Positions 24,678 through 34,599 of a stretch of DNA of 35,973 nucleotides are shown here, piece after piece. The translations under genes and the position numbers were made by a program. This stretch comes from Armatimonadota bacterium (GTDB taxonomy: Bacteria; Sysuimicrobiota; Sysuimicrobiia; Sysuimicrobiales; Humicultoraceae). The notes under the pieces were generated by a model that made no database searches, was not told the DNA's origin, and worked only from the letters and a program-made list of their open reading frames with translations. The first letter of the stretch is position 1. Every line of letters begins with the position of its first letter. The DNA lies in the NCBI GenBank assembly GCA_031081585.1, contig JAVHLY010000029.1, positions 1 to 35,973 of the forward strand, written 5' to 3'.

Positions 24678-24820
24678 CGCTCGAGGCCTCTCCACCATAG
24701 CAGACGCTCAGAGCGGACGGGGCGGAGAGCGACCCGGCGGTGGAGATGGGAGCTGTGCCAGGGAGGCGGAGGCCGGGCGTCCGGGCGGGCTCCCGGGGTC
24801 GGGCCTCGGAGGGGTGGGGG

Positions 24821-25394
24821 TTACGGAGAAGGCGCTGGTGAGGGGACCGGCGACGGCGAAGGAGGGCCAGGGGCGGCGCTCAGAGTGAACTTGAGTGAGC
24901 GTGCCGGCAGCCCACCCACCGAGGCGCGTAGCGTCCACTCCCCGACCCGCTCCCGGACAGGCTTGCCCTGGACCTCGATGACGAGCAACGCGAGACGGAC
25001 GTTCTCTCCGGCGAGCGTCGACCGGTCGGTGCTGATGGGGAGGATCGCCCAGACCCAGGCGTTGGTGTAGTAGTAACCGGGCTCGGGGTCGAACCGGGTA
25101 CGGCGCGTCCAGACCGCCGTCCCCTCGGGGTCGAGGAGCTGGGCGTCGACGGTCGTGGCCTGGGCGGACACTTTGCAGGTGGACGACGACGGCGACGTAC
25201 CGGTCCTGGGTGGTAAAGCGGGTGCCGCACTCACTCAGGTCGAGGGCGAAGCCGCCGACGTCTCCCCGTGGATTGGCTCGCCGGCAAACCAGCAGGGTGT
25301 GCCGGGCTTCCTGGCTCACCGCCGGGAGGCTTGCTCCCAGGATGAGGAGCAGGCACACCAGCGCGACACCCAACGCACGCCTTCGGGTCCTCAC
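24821..25394 (-). pseudogene. Frameshifted secreted protein of unknown family
   Basis: GTG 25394 with GGAGG 7 bases upstream starts a signal peptide (RALGVALVCLLLILGASLPAVSQ) and about 70 residues ending RYVAVVVHLQ. The protein then continues in the next frame as KVSAQATTVDAQLLDPEG, with GYYYTNAWVWAILPI and a Pro/Ser-rich tail to TAA 24821. Removing one base near 25176-25182 restores one frame of about 190 residues (..VVVHLKVSAQA..). This is either a real single-base insertion or a sequence error. The start overlaps the upstream protease-like gene as GTGA. Confidence 0.7.
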
Positions 25395-25768
25395 GGCGAT
25401 CCTCCCCGGGGAATCAGGTCCTCGTAGTGCAACTGGTCGAGACAGCGCTGGATCCAGGGGGTCGACTCGGCCGCGGCATAGCGCGTCTCCGCCCCCGGAG
25501 GCCGGACCCAGCCCTTCGTCAGCCCGTAGACGCGCCCGTCTCGTACCCACGGTGAGCCGGAGAAGCCGGGCGCGACGAACCCCTCGCCGACCATGACGTT
25601 GCGCCAGGGGTGGGAAGGCGTCCATTGGATCTTCCGTTCCGCCAGGAAGGCCGTCAGGGTGGTGTGGAGGAAGCGCACAGGGGACGGACGGGGGTGGATT
25701 TCGCGCCGCGGGAGGATCAGCAGCTCGTCCCCGACTCGCAGCTCGGCGGGATCGCCCCAGTGCGCCAC
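25391..25768 (-). CDS. Short trypsin-like (Do-type) peptidase fragment
   Basis: 125 residues from GTG 25768. LRVGDELLILPRREIHP and GEGFVAPGFSGSPWVRDGRVYGLTKG match the C-terminal half of trypsin-like peptidases, with the nucleophile in GFSGSP. The His and Asp half is missing: in this frame a TAG stands near 25815, and no other start lies between. It is therefore either an N-terminally lost remnant or a protein that keeps only the Ser half. A promoter-like pair sits just upstream (25811-25839). Confidence 0.55.
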   Translation of the reverse strand: MAHWGDPAELRVGDELLILPRREIHPRPSPVRFLHTTLTAFLAERKIQWTPSHPWRNVMVGEGFVAPGFSGSPWVRDGRVYGLTKGWVRPPGAETRYAAAESTPWIQRCLDQLHYEDLIPRGGSP

Positions 25769-25810
25769 CGTGCTGTTGGTGTGCGCGGCGACACTGCCCT
25801 TGACGGTGTC

Positions 25811-25839
25811 TTTCTACCCTCCGTACACTACCTTGGCAA
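25811..25839 (-). promoter_or_regulatory. Promoter upstream of the protease-like gene
   Basis: On the minus strand, TTGCCA (25839-25834) is separated by exactly 17 bases from TAGAAA (25816-25811). The start point would be near 25804. On the plus strand the same palindromic region offers TTGGCA (25833-25838), a possible -35 for the T-box transcript, but its -10 is unclear. Confidence 0.5.
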
Positions 25840-25870
25840 CGCGAGGAGGAAGCGGGAGTAGCCCTGTCCG

Positions 25871-26126
25871 GGGTCAGGGAGCGAGCCGGGAGGGTGCGAG
25901 CCGGCGGCGGAGGGCGGGGTGAACATGGCTTCCGAGCAGGCGACCTGAAGATCCTTCGGCCCGCGCCGGGGGGGCGGTAGGGTCGCCCGGGTGCCTCCGT
26001 GATCGGGTCAGGGCACTCCGCGCGTAGTGCGGACGTGCCCACGAGGCGCCGGACCGCGAGGCCGGCGCGGAGGCGGTGGTACCGCGAGAGACCCTCTCGC
26101 CCGTGCGGCGGGAGGGTTGTTGTCTT
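25871..26126 (+). promoter_or_regulatory. T-box riboswitch, probable methionine specifier
   Basis: The T-box core GGTGGTACCGCG (26075-26086) is a full match to the tRNA-acceptor-binding antiterminator sequence. Upstream, a stem I can be drawn: base TCAGG (25874-25878) with CCTGA (25944-25948), an apical arm GCCGG-loop-CCGGC (about 25884-25905), and GTGAAC followed by ATG at 25925-25927 then GGC. This is the usual specifier context, reading Met. A terminator follows at 26092-26126. The downstream genes (MetE-like pair, metG) fit a Met specifier. Uncharged tRNA-Met should favour read-through. Confidence 0.92.
26092..26126 (+). terminator. T-box intrinsic terminator
   Basis: CCCTCTCGCC (26092-26101) pairs with GGCGGGAGGG (26107-26116; one G-U pair) around a 5-base loop, followed by the T-rich TTGTTGTCTT (26117-26126). 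It competes with the antiterminator formed by the T-box sequence. Confidence 0.9.
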
Positions 26127-26148
26127 CTGCGCGTGAGGAGGCGAAGCT

Positions 26149-27108
26149 GTGGCGACGGCACACCTGGTGGGGATCTTCCCGAGGTCGGAAGAGCTCGTGG
26201 CGGCCACGCGGGCCTACGAACGGGGCCGGTACGACGAGGCGGCCCTCGACCGCCTCTTCGCCGAGGAGGCCCGACGCGTGGTGGCCCTCCAGGTGGACGC
26301 GGGGCTCGACTACGTCACCGACGGCCTGCTGCGCTGGCAGGACCTGCTGCGCCCGCTCAGCGAGGGTGTCGACGGGATGCACCCCGGGCCGGTGACGCGC
26401 TGGTTCGACAACAACACCTTCTACCGCCGTCCCGTCATCGGCGGCTGGCTCCCCCCCATGGGGGAGGTGGTCCTGCGCTACGTCGACCGCGACGCGCTGG
26501 CGGGGCACCGGTGGAAGGCCATCCTGCCCGCGCCGTGGACCTTCGCCATGCTGGCCGAGGACCACTACTACGCCGACGAGGAGGCCCTGCTGCTCGACGT
26601 GGCCGACATGATCCGCTCGGCGGCGGTGGCCCTGGTGGAGGCCGGGTGCGCCTACGTGCAGTTCTCCGACCCCGTCCTGGTGGCCAGGCCGCGGGAGGGC
26701 GCGGTGGACCGCGCCGGCCGCGCGCTGGCCCGCGTCGTGGAGGGGCTGGGCGTGCGCACGGCCGTGCACACCTGCTTCGGTGACGTGGCTCCCGTGCTGC
26801 CGGCGCTGCTGGAGTGGCCGGTGGACGAGGTGGGCTTCGACCTCTTCGCCGCCACCATGGACCGGCTGGAGGGCCGCGCCGGCAGCAAGACGGTGCTCGT
26901 GGGGGCGCTCGATGGACGCAACTCGCTGCTGGAAGACCCGGTGCGCACTGCCGAGACGGTGCAGCGGGTGGCCGACCGGCTGGGGGCGGAGCGCGTCGGC
27001 GTGGTGCCGAGCTGCGACCTGGAGTTCCTGCCCTGGCCGGTGGCGGCGGAGAAGGTGCGCCGGCTGGGCGAGGTGAAGCGGCGGCTGGCGCCGGTGCCGG
27101 TCGCGTAG
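26149..27108 (+). CDS. Core MetE-like methyltransferase, paralogue 1
   Basis: 319 residues from GTG 26149 (GAGGAGG 8 bases upstream), just after the T-box terminator. It has the barrel of the MetE C-terminal half only: the metal site is H207-T-C209 (AVHTCFGDV), then position 231 and C289 (VPSCDLEFLPW). Position 231 is Asp (VGFDLF), where MetE and the next gene have Glu. It has no N-terminal folate domain, so if active it would take methyl from a partner such as a corrinoid protein, as shown for core MetE of Dehalococcoides. It could also be a non-catalytic or different-substrate partner. Confidence 0.88.
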   Translation: MATAHLVGIFPRSEELVAATRAYERGRYDEAALDRLFAEEARRVVALQVDAGLDYVTDGLLRWQDLLRPLSEGVDGMHPGPVTRWFDNNTFYRRPVIGGWLPPMGEVVLRYVDRDALAGHRWKAILPAPWTFAMLAEDHYYADEEALLLDVADMIRSAAVALVEAGCAYVQFSDPVLVARPREGAVDRAGRALARVVEGLGVRTAVHTCFGDVAPVLPALLEWPVDEVGFDLFAATMDRLEGRAGSKTVLVGALDGRNSLLEDPVRTAETVQRVADRLGAERVGVVPSCDLEFLPWPVAAEKVRRLGEVKRRLAPVPVA

Positions 27109-27114
27109 GGGGCG

Positions 27115-28242
27115 ATGACCGTGGCCAAGCTCTTCCCCACACAAGAGATCGGCAGCCTGGCCAAGCCGGCCTGGCTGGTCAAGGGGGTGCGCGGGGAACG
27201 GCCCGCCCCGGAAGACCTGGCCGAGCTCGACCGGTGGGCAGCGCGCCTGTCCATCGCCGGGACGGAGGAGCTGCGCGCGCTGCTGACCGCCGGGGGGGAG
27301 CGCAGCGAGGCGGACCGGGAGCGCATCCGCGACTGGGGGGCGCTCTTCGCCATCCGCTTCCTCGAGGCGGCGGGGCTGGACGTGGTCTACGACGGTGAGG
27401 CCCGGCGGGTGGAGATGTACGAGTACCCTGTGCGGCGCATCGACGGCTTCCGTTTCTACGGGCACGTACGCTCCTTCGACAACCGCTACTATCGCAAGGC
27501 GGCGGTGGTGGACCGGGTGCGGTTGCGCGAGCCCTTCCACGTGGACGAGCTACGCTTCGTCCGGCAGCATGCCCGCCGCCCGGTGAAGATCCCCATCACC
27601 GGCCCCTACACGCTGGCGGACTGGTCGTTCAACGAGTACTACCTGCAGCAGCTGCAGGACATCCCGGACCTACGGGCGCGCAACTACGAGGCCAAGCGGC
27701 GCTTCACCCTCGACCTGGCCCGCGAGGTCATCCGCCCCACGCTGCTGGCCCTCGAGGCGGCGGGGGCGACGTGGATCCAGATCGACGAGCCGGCGGCGGC
27801 GACCCACCCGGAGGAGGTCCCGATCCTGGTGGAGGCCTTCAACGCCGCCGTGGACGGCGTGCGTGCCAAGAAGTCGATCCACATCTGCTACAGCGACTAC
27901 CGCCTCCTCTACCCGCACCTGCTGGACATGACGGTGGACCACCTGGCCCTGGAGTTCAAGAACACGGGGGACTACGACATCGTCCAGCTCTTCAAGACCT
28001 TCGGCGACCGGCGGGAGATCGGGCTGGGCGTGGTGGACGTGCACAGCGACGTCATCGAGACGCCCGAGGAGATCCGTGACAAGGTGCTCCAGGCCGCGCG
28101 CACCCTGGAGGCGCCCGAGCGCATCTGGGTGAACCCGGACTGCGGCCTGCGCACGCGCACGTGGGACGTGGCCTTCACCAAGCTGCAGCACATGGTAGCG
28201 GGCGCAGAGCTGGCCCGGCAGGCGGTGGGCGCCGCCGCGTGA
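27115..28242 (+). CDS. Core MetE-like methionine synthase, paralogue 2
   Basis: 375 residues, 6 bases after paralogue 1. Metal ligands match MetE: H256 and C258 (IHICYSD), E280 (LALEF) and C343 (NPDCGLRTR), with the C258-E280 spacing equal to E. coli MetE. Homocysteine-site segments include QIDEPA and DVHSDVIETPEEI. An extra segment of about 50 residues (MYEYPVRRIDGF to RYYRKAAVV) distinguishes it from paralogue 1. It should make methionine from homocysteine with a methyl donor that is not read from sequence. Controlled by the Met T-box. Confidence 0.92.
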   Translation: MTVAKLFPTQEIGSLAKPAWLVKGVRGERPAPEDLAELDRWAARLSIAGTEELRALLTAGGERSEADRERIRDWGALFAIRFLEAAGLDVVYDGEARRVEMYEYPVRRIDGFRFYGHVRSFDNRYYRKAAVVDRVRLREPFHVDELRFVRQHARRPVKIPITGPYTLADWSFNEYYLQQLQDIPDLRARNYEAKRRFTLDLAREVIRPTLLALEAAGATWIQIDEPAAATHPEEVPILVEAFNAAVDGVRAKKSIHICYSDYRLLYPHLLDMTVDHLALEFKNTGDYDIVQLFKTFGDRREIGLGVVDVHSDVIETPEEIRDKVLQAARTLEAPERIWVNPDCGLRTRTWDVAFTKLQHMVAGAELARQAVGAAA

Positions 28243-28247
28243 GGACG

Positions 28248-28855
28248 ATGGGGGCGGAGCTCCCTCCCGCGGTGGTGGAGGCGTTCGGCGACCCCCCGAC
28301 GCTGACCACGGTGCGTCTGGTGCTGCGCCGCTTCCGCCCCGAGGACGCGGAGGACATCTTCGCCTACGCCTCGGACCCCCAGATGACCACCTGGGTGCCG
28401 TGGGAGGCGCACCGCTCGCTGGAGGACAGCCGGGCCTTCGTCGAGCGGGTGCTGCAGAAGTACCGGGAGCGGCAGGAGGCGGAGTGGGTGATCACGCTGC
28501 GGCCCGGCGGACGGGTGATCGGCACGATCCGCTTGGGCCAGTACCACCCCGTGCACCGCCGGGCCGACCTCGGGTACGCGGTGGGCAGGGCGTGGTGGGG
28601 CCAGGGCTACGCCACCGAGGCGGCGCGTGCCGTGGTGGCCTTCGGCTTCACCCGGCTCGACCTGAACCGCATCTGGGCCATCTGCGACCTCGGCAACGTG
28701 GCCTCGGAGCGCGTGATGCAGAAGGCGGGGATGCGCTTCGAGGGGATCCTGCGCGAGCACATGTACGAGAAGGGAGAGTTCCGGGACGTGAAGCTCTACG
28801 CGATCCTGCGCCGTGACTGGCGGCCCGACATCGGTTCGCCCGCCCCGACGGGCGC

Positions 28856-28859
<4 letters not shown>
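28248..28859 (+). CDS. GNAT-family N-acetyltransferase (RimJ/RimL type)
   Basis: 203 residues from ATG 28248; GTG 28239, overlapping the previous stop as GTGA, would add 3. The N-terminus TVRLVLRRFRPEDAEDIFAY is the usual RimJ-like opening. The acetyl-CoA site is visible as YAVGRAWWGQGYATEAAR, with SERVMQKAGMRFEG and LREHMYEKGEFRDVKLYA at the end. It transfers acetyl to an amino group, target unknown. It lies inside the Met T-box operon and overlaps metG. Confidence 0.93.
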
Positions 28860-30826
<1,967 letters not shown>

Positions 30827-30827
30827 A

Positions 30828-30866
30828 GGTTTGGGGCCTCGCACCGGTCACGCTCGGGCCCCAACC
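30828..30866. terminator. Hairpin between convergent metG and epimerase genes
   Basis: GGTTTGGGGCC (30828-30838) pairs with GGCCCCAACC (30857-30866) with one bulged T. It starts 2 bases after the metG stop and lies in the 47-base gap between convergent genes. There is no T-run on either strand, so it would act as a bidirectional stop only with help from Rho or supercoiling. Confidence 0.45.
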
Positions 30867-30873
30867 GCGTGCC

Positions 30874-31840
30874 TCACCCTGACCAGGCTTGCGCCAGCCT
30901 GATCTCCTCCGTGCGCCGTTCGTAACCTCTGGACGGCGGCAGTCCGGCTTGCAGGTGCCAGCGCACCGTCTCGGTGACCCAGCGGTCGATGGGCGTCCAG
31001 GGCAGGTCCAGGTCGTGCTGGATGGCGGCGATGTCGAGGAGGAACTGTCGGGCGAAGGTGGGCCGATACCAGGGCGCCGCATCGCGGAGCCTGGGCTCGG
31101 GCACCGTCACGACCGGATCCGGTCGGTCGAGCGCGGCCGCCACCAGGCGGACGAAATCCTCCAGGGCCACCACCTCCGGCATGGCGACGTTGTAGGTCGC
31201 CTTGCGCGCACGCGGATGGCCGGCGGCGGCGACCACGGCGCGGGCAACGTCGCCGCTGTAGGCCTGCCGCCAGACTACCGCCGGGTAGCGCTGTGGGACG
31301 AGCACCGGGCCTCCGTCCGCCACGCGCTGGATCCAGAACCAGCCGCGCAGCGTGGGATCGTGCGGCCCCTGGATGATGAGCGGGCGGAAGACCGTGTACG
31401 GGACACCCGCCTGAGCGCCCAGGACCTGCTCGCAGGCTCGCTTCCCTTCCGCCATAGGGGAGATCACCGCGCAGCGCCAGGTTGGCGTCTCCCTCAGCCA
31501 GCGGGCGGAAGGTCGCCGGCGGCTCGAGGTCGGGGTAGACCGCCCCGCTGCTCATGAGGACGTAGTGGCCGATCCCGCCCCGCAGCACGCTCAAGACTGT
31601 CTCGACGTGAGTTCCCTCGAAGGCGACCATGTCGACGACCACGTCGAAGGTGCGGCCGCGCAGGCGGGCGCCCAGCTCGCCGGGGATGGTCCGGTCCGCG
31701 GCCAGGTGCTCGATGCGGGGCCAGAACGGCGGACGACGCCGGCCCCGGCTGAGCACGGTCACATGGTCGCCGCGGTCGAGGAACAGCTCGACGATCCGCC
31801 GACCGACGAAGGTCGTGCCGCCGATGACCAGGGTCCGCAT
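30874..31840 (-). pseudogene. NAD-dependent epimerase/dehydratase (SDR), frameshifted at YxxxK
   Basis: ATG 31840 opens a Rossmann fold (MRTLVIGGTTFVGRRIVELF, then DVVVDMVAFEG and YVLMSSGAVYPD). The frame then runs into PYGGREASLRAG. The true continuation, EGKRACEQVLGAQAG to VFRPLIIQGPHDPTLRG and on to TGA 30874, is in another frame. Removing one G from GGC (31451-31453) gives PYAEGKRACE, that is, the catalytic YxxxK. With it the protein would have about 321 residues. Either a real inactivating insertion or a sequence error. It diverges from tatD. Confidence 0.85.
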
Positions 31841-31880
31841 GGCGGAGAACATCGCCTTTGATGATAGGATGAAACGGGTC

Positions 31881-32660
31881 ATGGAGCTCGTCGACACGCA
31901 CGCCCACCTGGACGACGAGGCCTTCGCCGCCGACCTGGACGACGTCGTCGCCCGCGCGGCCGCGGCCGGGGTGAGCCTCATCGTCACCGTCGGGACCGAC
32001 CCGGAGTCGTCTGCGCAGGCCGTGGCCCTGGCCCGTCGCCATCCGCAGGTGCGGGCGGCCGTGGGCATCCATCCGCATGAGGCCGGCCGGCACGCCCCCG
32101 ATGCGGTGGCCGGCCTGCAGGACGTCCTCCGGTTCCCCGAGGTGGTGGCGGTGGGCGAGACCGGACTGGACCACTACCGGGACTATGCGCCGCGGGCCGC
32201 CCAGGCGGCCCTCTTCCGAGCGCACCTGGCGCTGGCTGCGGAGACCGGACATCCGGTGATCGTCCACTGCCGCGAGGCGCACGGCGCGGTCCTCGGGGTT
32301 CTGGCCGAGTATCCCGGCCTCTGCGTGGTGATGCACGCCTTCTCGGGGTCCCTCGAGGTGGCGCGGGAGTGCCTGCGCCGCGGCTACTACCTCTCCTTCG
32401 CCGGACCGGTGACCTTCCCGAACGCCCGGGGGCTGCTGGACGTGGCCCGGTTGGTACCGCGCGATCGGCTGCTGCTGGAGACCGATGCCCCCTACCTCAC
32501 CCCCCACCCGCACCGGGGACATCGCAACGAGCCGGCCTTCGTGCGGCTGGTCGTGGAGCGGCTGGCCGCGCTCCGTGGAGAGGCGGTGGAGCGGCTGGCC
32601 GAGGCGGTGCTGACCAACGCGCGCAGGGTGTTCGGTGGCGTGGCGGTGACGGCACCGTGA
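31881..32660 (+). CDS. tatD: TatD-family metal-dependent deoxyribonuclease
   Basis: 259 residues. Metal-site motifs are DTHAHLDD (5-12), GETGLDHY (Glu ligand), PVIVHCREA (His), MHAFSGS (His) and LLETDAPYLTP (Asp), all in place. Family members act as 3'-5' exonucleases or DNases in DNA repair. ATG 31881 was chosen; ATG 31869 would add 4 residues. TAGGAT at 31865-31870 is a possible -10, leaving only about 4 bases of leader. The stop overlaps the next gene as GTGA. Confidence 0.95.
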   Translation: MELVDTHAHLDDEAFAADLDDVVARAAAAGVSLIVTVGTDPESSAQAVALARRHPQVRAAVGIHPHEAGRHAPDAVAGLQDVLRFPEVVAVGETGLDHYRDYAPRAAQAALFRAHLALAAETGHPVIVHCREAHGAVLGVLAEYPGLCVVMHAFSGSLEVARECLRRGYYLSFAGPVTFPNARGLLDVARLVPRDRLLLETDAPYLTPHPHRGHRNEPAFVRLVVERLAALRGEAVERLAEAVLTNARRVFGGVAVTAP

Positions 32661-33802
32661 AGCTGCACGCATCCACCGCCACTGCCGCCCGCGCCGGCGT
32701 CCGCCCGGTCGGGGCATCTCCATGCGTCGGTCGGTCCGTTCCGGTGGTGCTGGTCCTCGTCCTTGCGCTGGCGGCCGGCGCAGGTGCCGCCGTCCCCCCG
32801 CCATCCCCGCAGGAGGTGCAGGTCGGCCAGCAGGCGGCCCGGGAGATCGAGAGCCGCTACCGGGTCGTCCCCGCGGGCCCGGCCGTCGAGCGGGTGCGCC
32901 GGGTGGGGCAGGCCGTCGCCGCCGCGGCCGACCGGCCGGGCGTGACCTACCTCTTTAAGGTCATCGAGCTCGATGTCCCCAACGCCGTGGCGCTGCCGGG
33001 CGGCTTCGTCTACGTGACGACGGCGATGCTGGCCTTGGTCCGCAGCGACCACGAGCTGGCCGCCGTCCTGGCCCACGAGATCGCCCACGTGGCCCACGGG
33101 CACTGGATGGAGCTCTCCCGCCGACAGAACCGGACCGCCCTGCTCACCCTCATCCTGGCCGCCCTCACGCGCGACGCCGCGGTGGCCCAGGGGATGCACC
33201 TGGCCAGCCTCGGGATCCTGGCCCACTACACGCGCGAGATGGAGCGCGACGCCGACCTCACCGCCATCACCTACCTACAGCGCACCCCCTATACCCCCGT
33301 CGCCGTCCTCACGCTCATGGAGCGCATCGCCCGCCTGGAGCAGTACCGGGCCAGCGTGGACCCCGGCGCCTTCGCCGACCACCCCACCAGCGCCGAGCGC
33401 GTCGCCTACATCGAGGCGGAGCTGCGCCGCCGCGGGATCCCCATCGTGCGCCGCCTCAGCGCCAACTACCTGCGCCTGGCGGTGCGCGAGACCGACGGCG
33501 CGGCGGAACTGCTGGTGAACGAGACGGTGATCGTCCGCCTGCCCGACGCCGAGCGGGTGCGGGAGGCGGCCCGCCGCCTCGACCCGCTCTTCAACGCCGA
33601 CCTCCAGCCCTACGAGGTGGGGGTGCGGGAGGACGGGAGCGGCGCCTGGGCCGTGACCGCCCGGGGGCGTCCGGTGCTGGTCCTGACACCGCAGGACGCC
33701 GTCCGCGCCGGCACCAGCGCCCGCGACCTGGCCTCGCAGGTCCAGAGCCGGCTGCGCGAGGTCATCGCCGCCGACATCCGCTGGCGGAAGCTCAACGGGT
33801 GA
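32657..33802 (+). CDS. M48-family zinc metalloprotease
   Basis: 381 residues from a GTG that overlaps the tatD stop. A hydrophobic signal or anchor (VPVVLVLVLALAAGAGAAV, about 29-46) is followed by the protease domain: VALPGGFVYVTTAML, the zinc motif HEIAH (140-144) in LAAVLAHEIAHVAHGHW, and the third-ligand region EMERDADL (E196, D200). DHPTSAERV follows, as in BepA/Oma1-like members. The last 110 residues form an unassigned domain. It probably acts outside the cytoplasmic membrane in envelope protein quality control. Confidence 0.92.
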   Translation: MKLHASTATAARAGVRPVGASPCVGRSVPVVLVLVLALAAGAGAAVPPPSPQEVQVGQQAAREIESRYRVVPAGPAVERVRRVGQAVAAAADRPGVTYLFKVIELDVPNAVALPGGFVYVTTAMLALVRSDHELAAVLAHEIAHVAHGHWMELSRRQNRTALLTLILAALTRDAAVAQGMHLASLGILAHYTREMERDADLTAITYLQRTPYTPVAVLTLMERIARLEQYRASVDPGAFADHPTSAERVAYIEAELRRRGIPIVRRLSANYLRLAVRETDGAAELLVNETVIVRLPDAERVREAARRLDPLFNADLQPYEVGVREDGSGAWAVTARGRPVLVLTPQDAVRAGTSARDLASQVQSRLREVIAADIRWRKLNG

Positions 33803-34521
33803 GCCGCCGCGTCCACGTCGCCTACACACCGCGCGAGCTCGACGGGCCCATGGACGTGGCCATCGTCGTGGACGTCATCCGGGCCAGCACCACCATCGTC
33901 ACGCTGGTGGAGCGCGGCTGCCGTCCGCTGCTGCTGTCCGCGACCGTCCACCGGGCGCGCCAGGCTCGCGCCGCCGCCCCCGACCTCCTGCTGATCGGCG
34001 AGCAGGGCGCGCTGCCGCCGGAGGGCTTCGACCTGGGCAACTCTCCCGTGGAGGTGGCCCGCGCCGCGGTGGCGGGACGCGGCGCGGCGCTGGTCACGAC
34101 GAACGGGGTTCCGGCCATCCACGCCGCGGCGCAGGCGGGCACGGTGCTGGTGGGGTGCCTGCGCAACGCCCGGGCCGTGGCGGAGGCGGCGTGGGCGGCC
34201 GCGCCGGAGGGCGGGGAGATCGTCATCGTCTGCGCCGGCCGCGCCGAGAACCCGGGGGGCTTCGGGCTGGACGACGCCTACGGCGCCGGGGTGCTGGTCG
34301 GGCGCCTCCAGGGGCTCGGGGCGACGACGCTCACCGACGCCGCCGAGGCCGCGCGCCTGCTCACCGTGGCCGAGCCTGACCCGCTGGCGCTGTTCCGCCG
34401 TTCGGCGGCGGGGCGCAACGTCACCCGGCTCGGCCTGGCCGACGACGTCGTCTTCTGCGCCGAGGTCGACCGGACGACGGTTGTGCCGCGGGTGGGGGTG
34501 GACCTGGTCCTGCTCTCCTGA
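33799..34521 (+). CDS. ComB-like 2-phosphosulfolactate phosphatase family protein
   Basis: 240 residues from a GTG overlapping the protease stop. ComB-family marks are VDVIRASTTIVTL (16-36 region), GEQGALPPEGFDLGNSP, ALVTTNGVPAI, VCAGRAENPGGFGLDDAYGAG and the C-terminal GLADDVVFCAEVD. In methanogens ComB makes coenzyme M precursor. Many bacteria without coenzyme M carry homologues of unsettled role, so the reaction here is not certain. No other sulfonate or coenzyme M gene is present in the window. Confidence 0.9.
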   Translation: MSRRVHVAYTPRELDGPMDVAIVVDVIRASTTIVTLVERGCRPLLLSATVHRARQARAAAPDLLLIGEQGALPPEGFDLGNSPVEVARAAVAGRGAALVTTNGVPAIHAAAQAGTVLVGCLRNARAVAEAAWAAAPEGGEIVIVCAGRAENPGGFGLDDAYGAGVLVGRLQGLGATTLTDAAEAARLLTVAEPDPLALFRRSAAGRNVTRLGLADDVVFCAEVDRTTVVPRVGVDLVLLS

Positions 34522-34599
34522 CTGCCGGCGGCACGGGCGAGCGCGTGACGGGTGCGCCTGCCGCAGGGCCTCGAGGCCCGGGTCGTGGGGAGGCACAGG

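Noticed and set aside
25170-25190. Programmed frameshift in the secreted protein gene
   Set aside because: No slippery heptamer, Shine-Dalgarno-like stimulator or in-frame stop arrangement typical of programmed shifting is visible; mutation or error is simpler.
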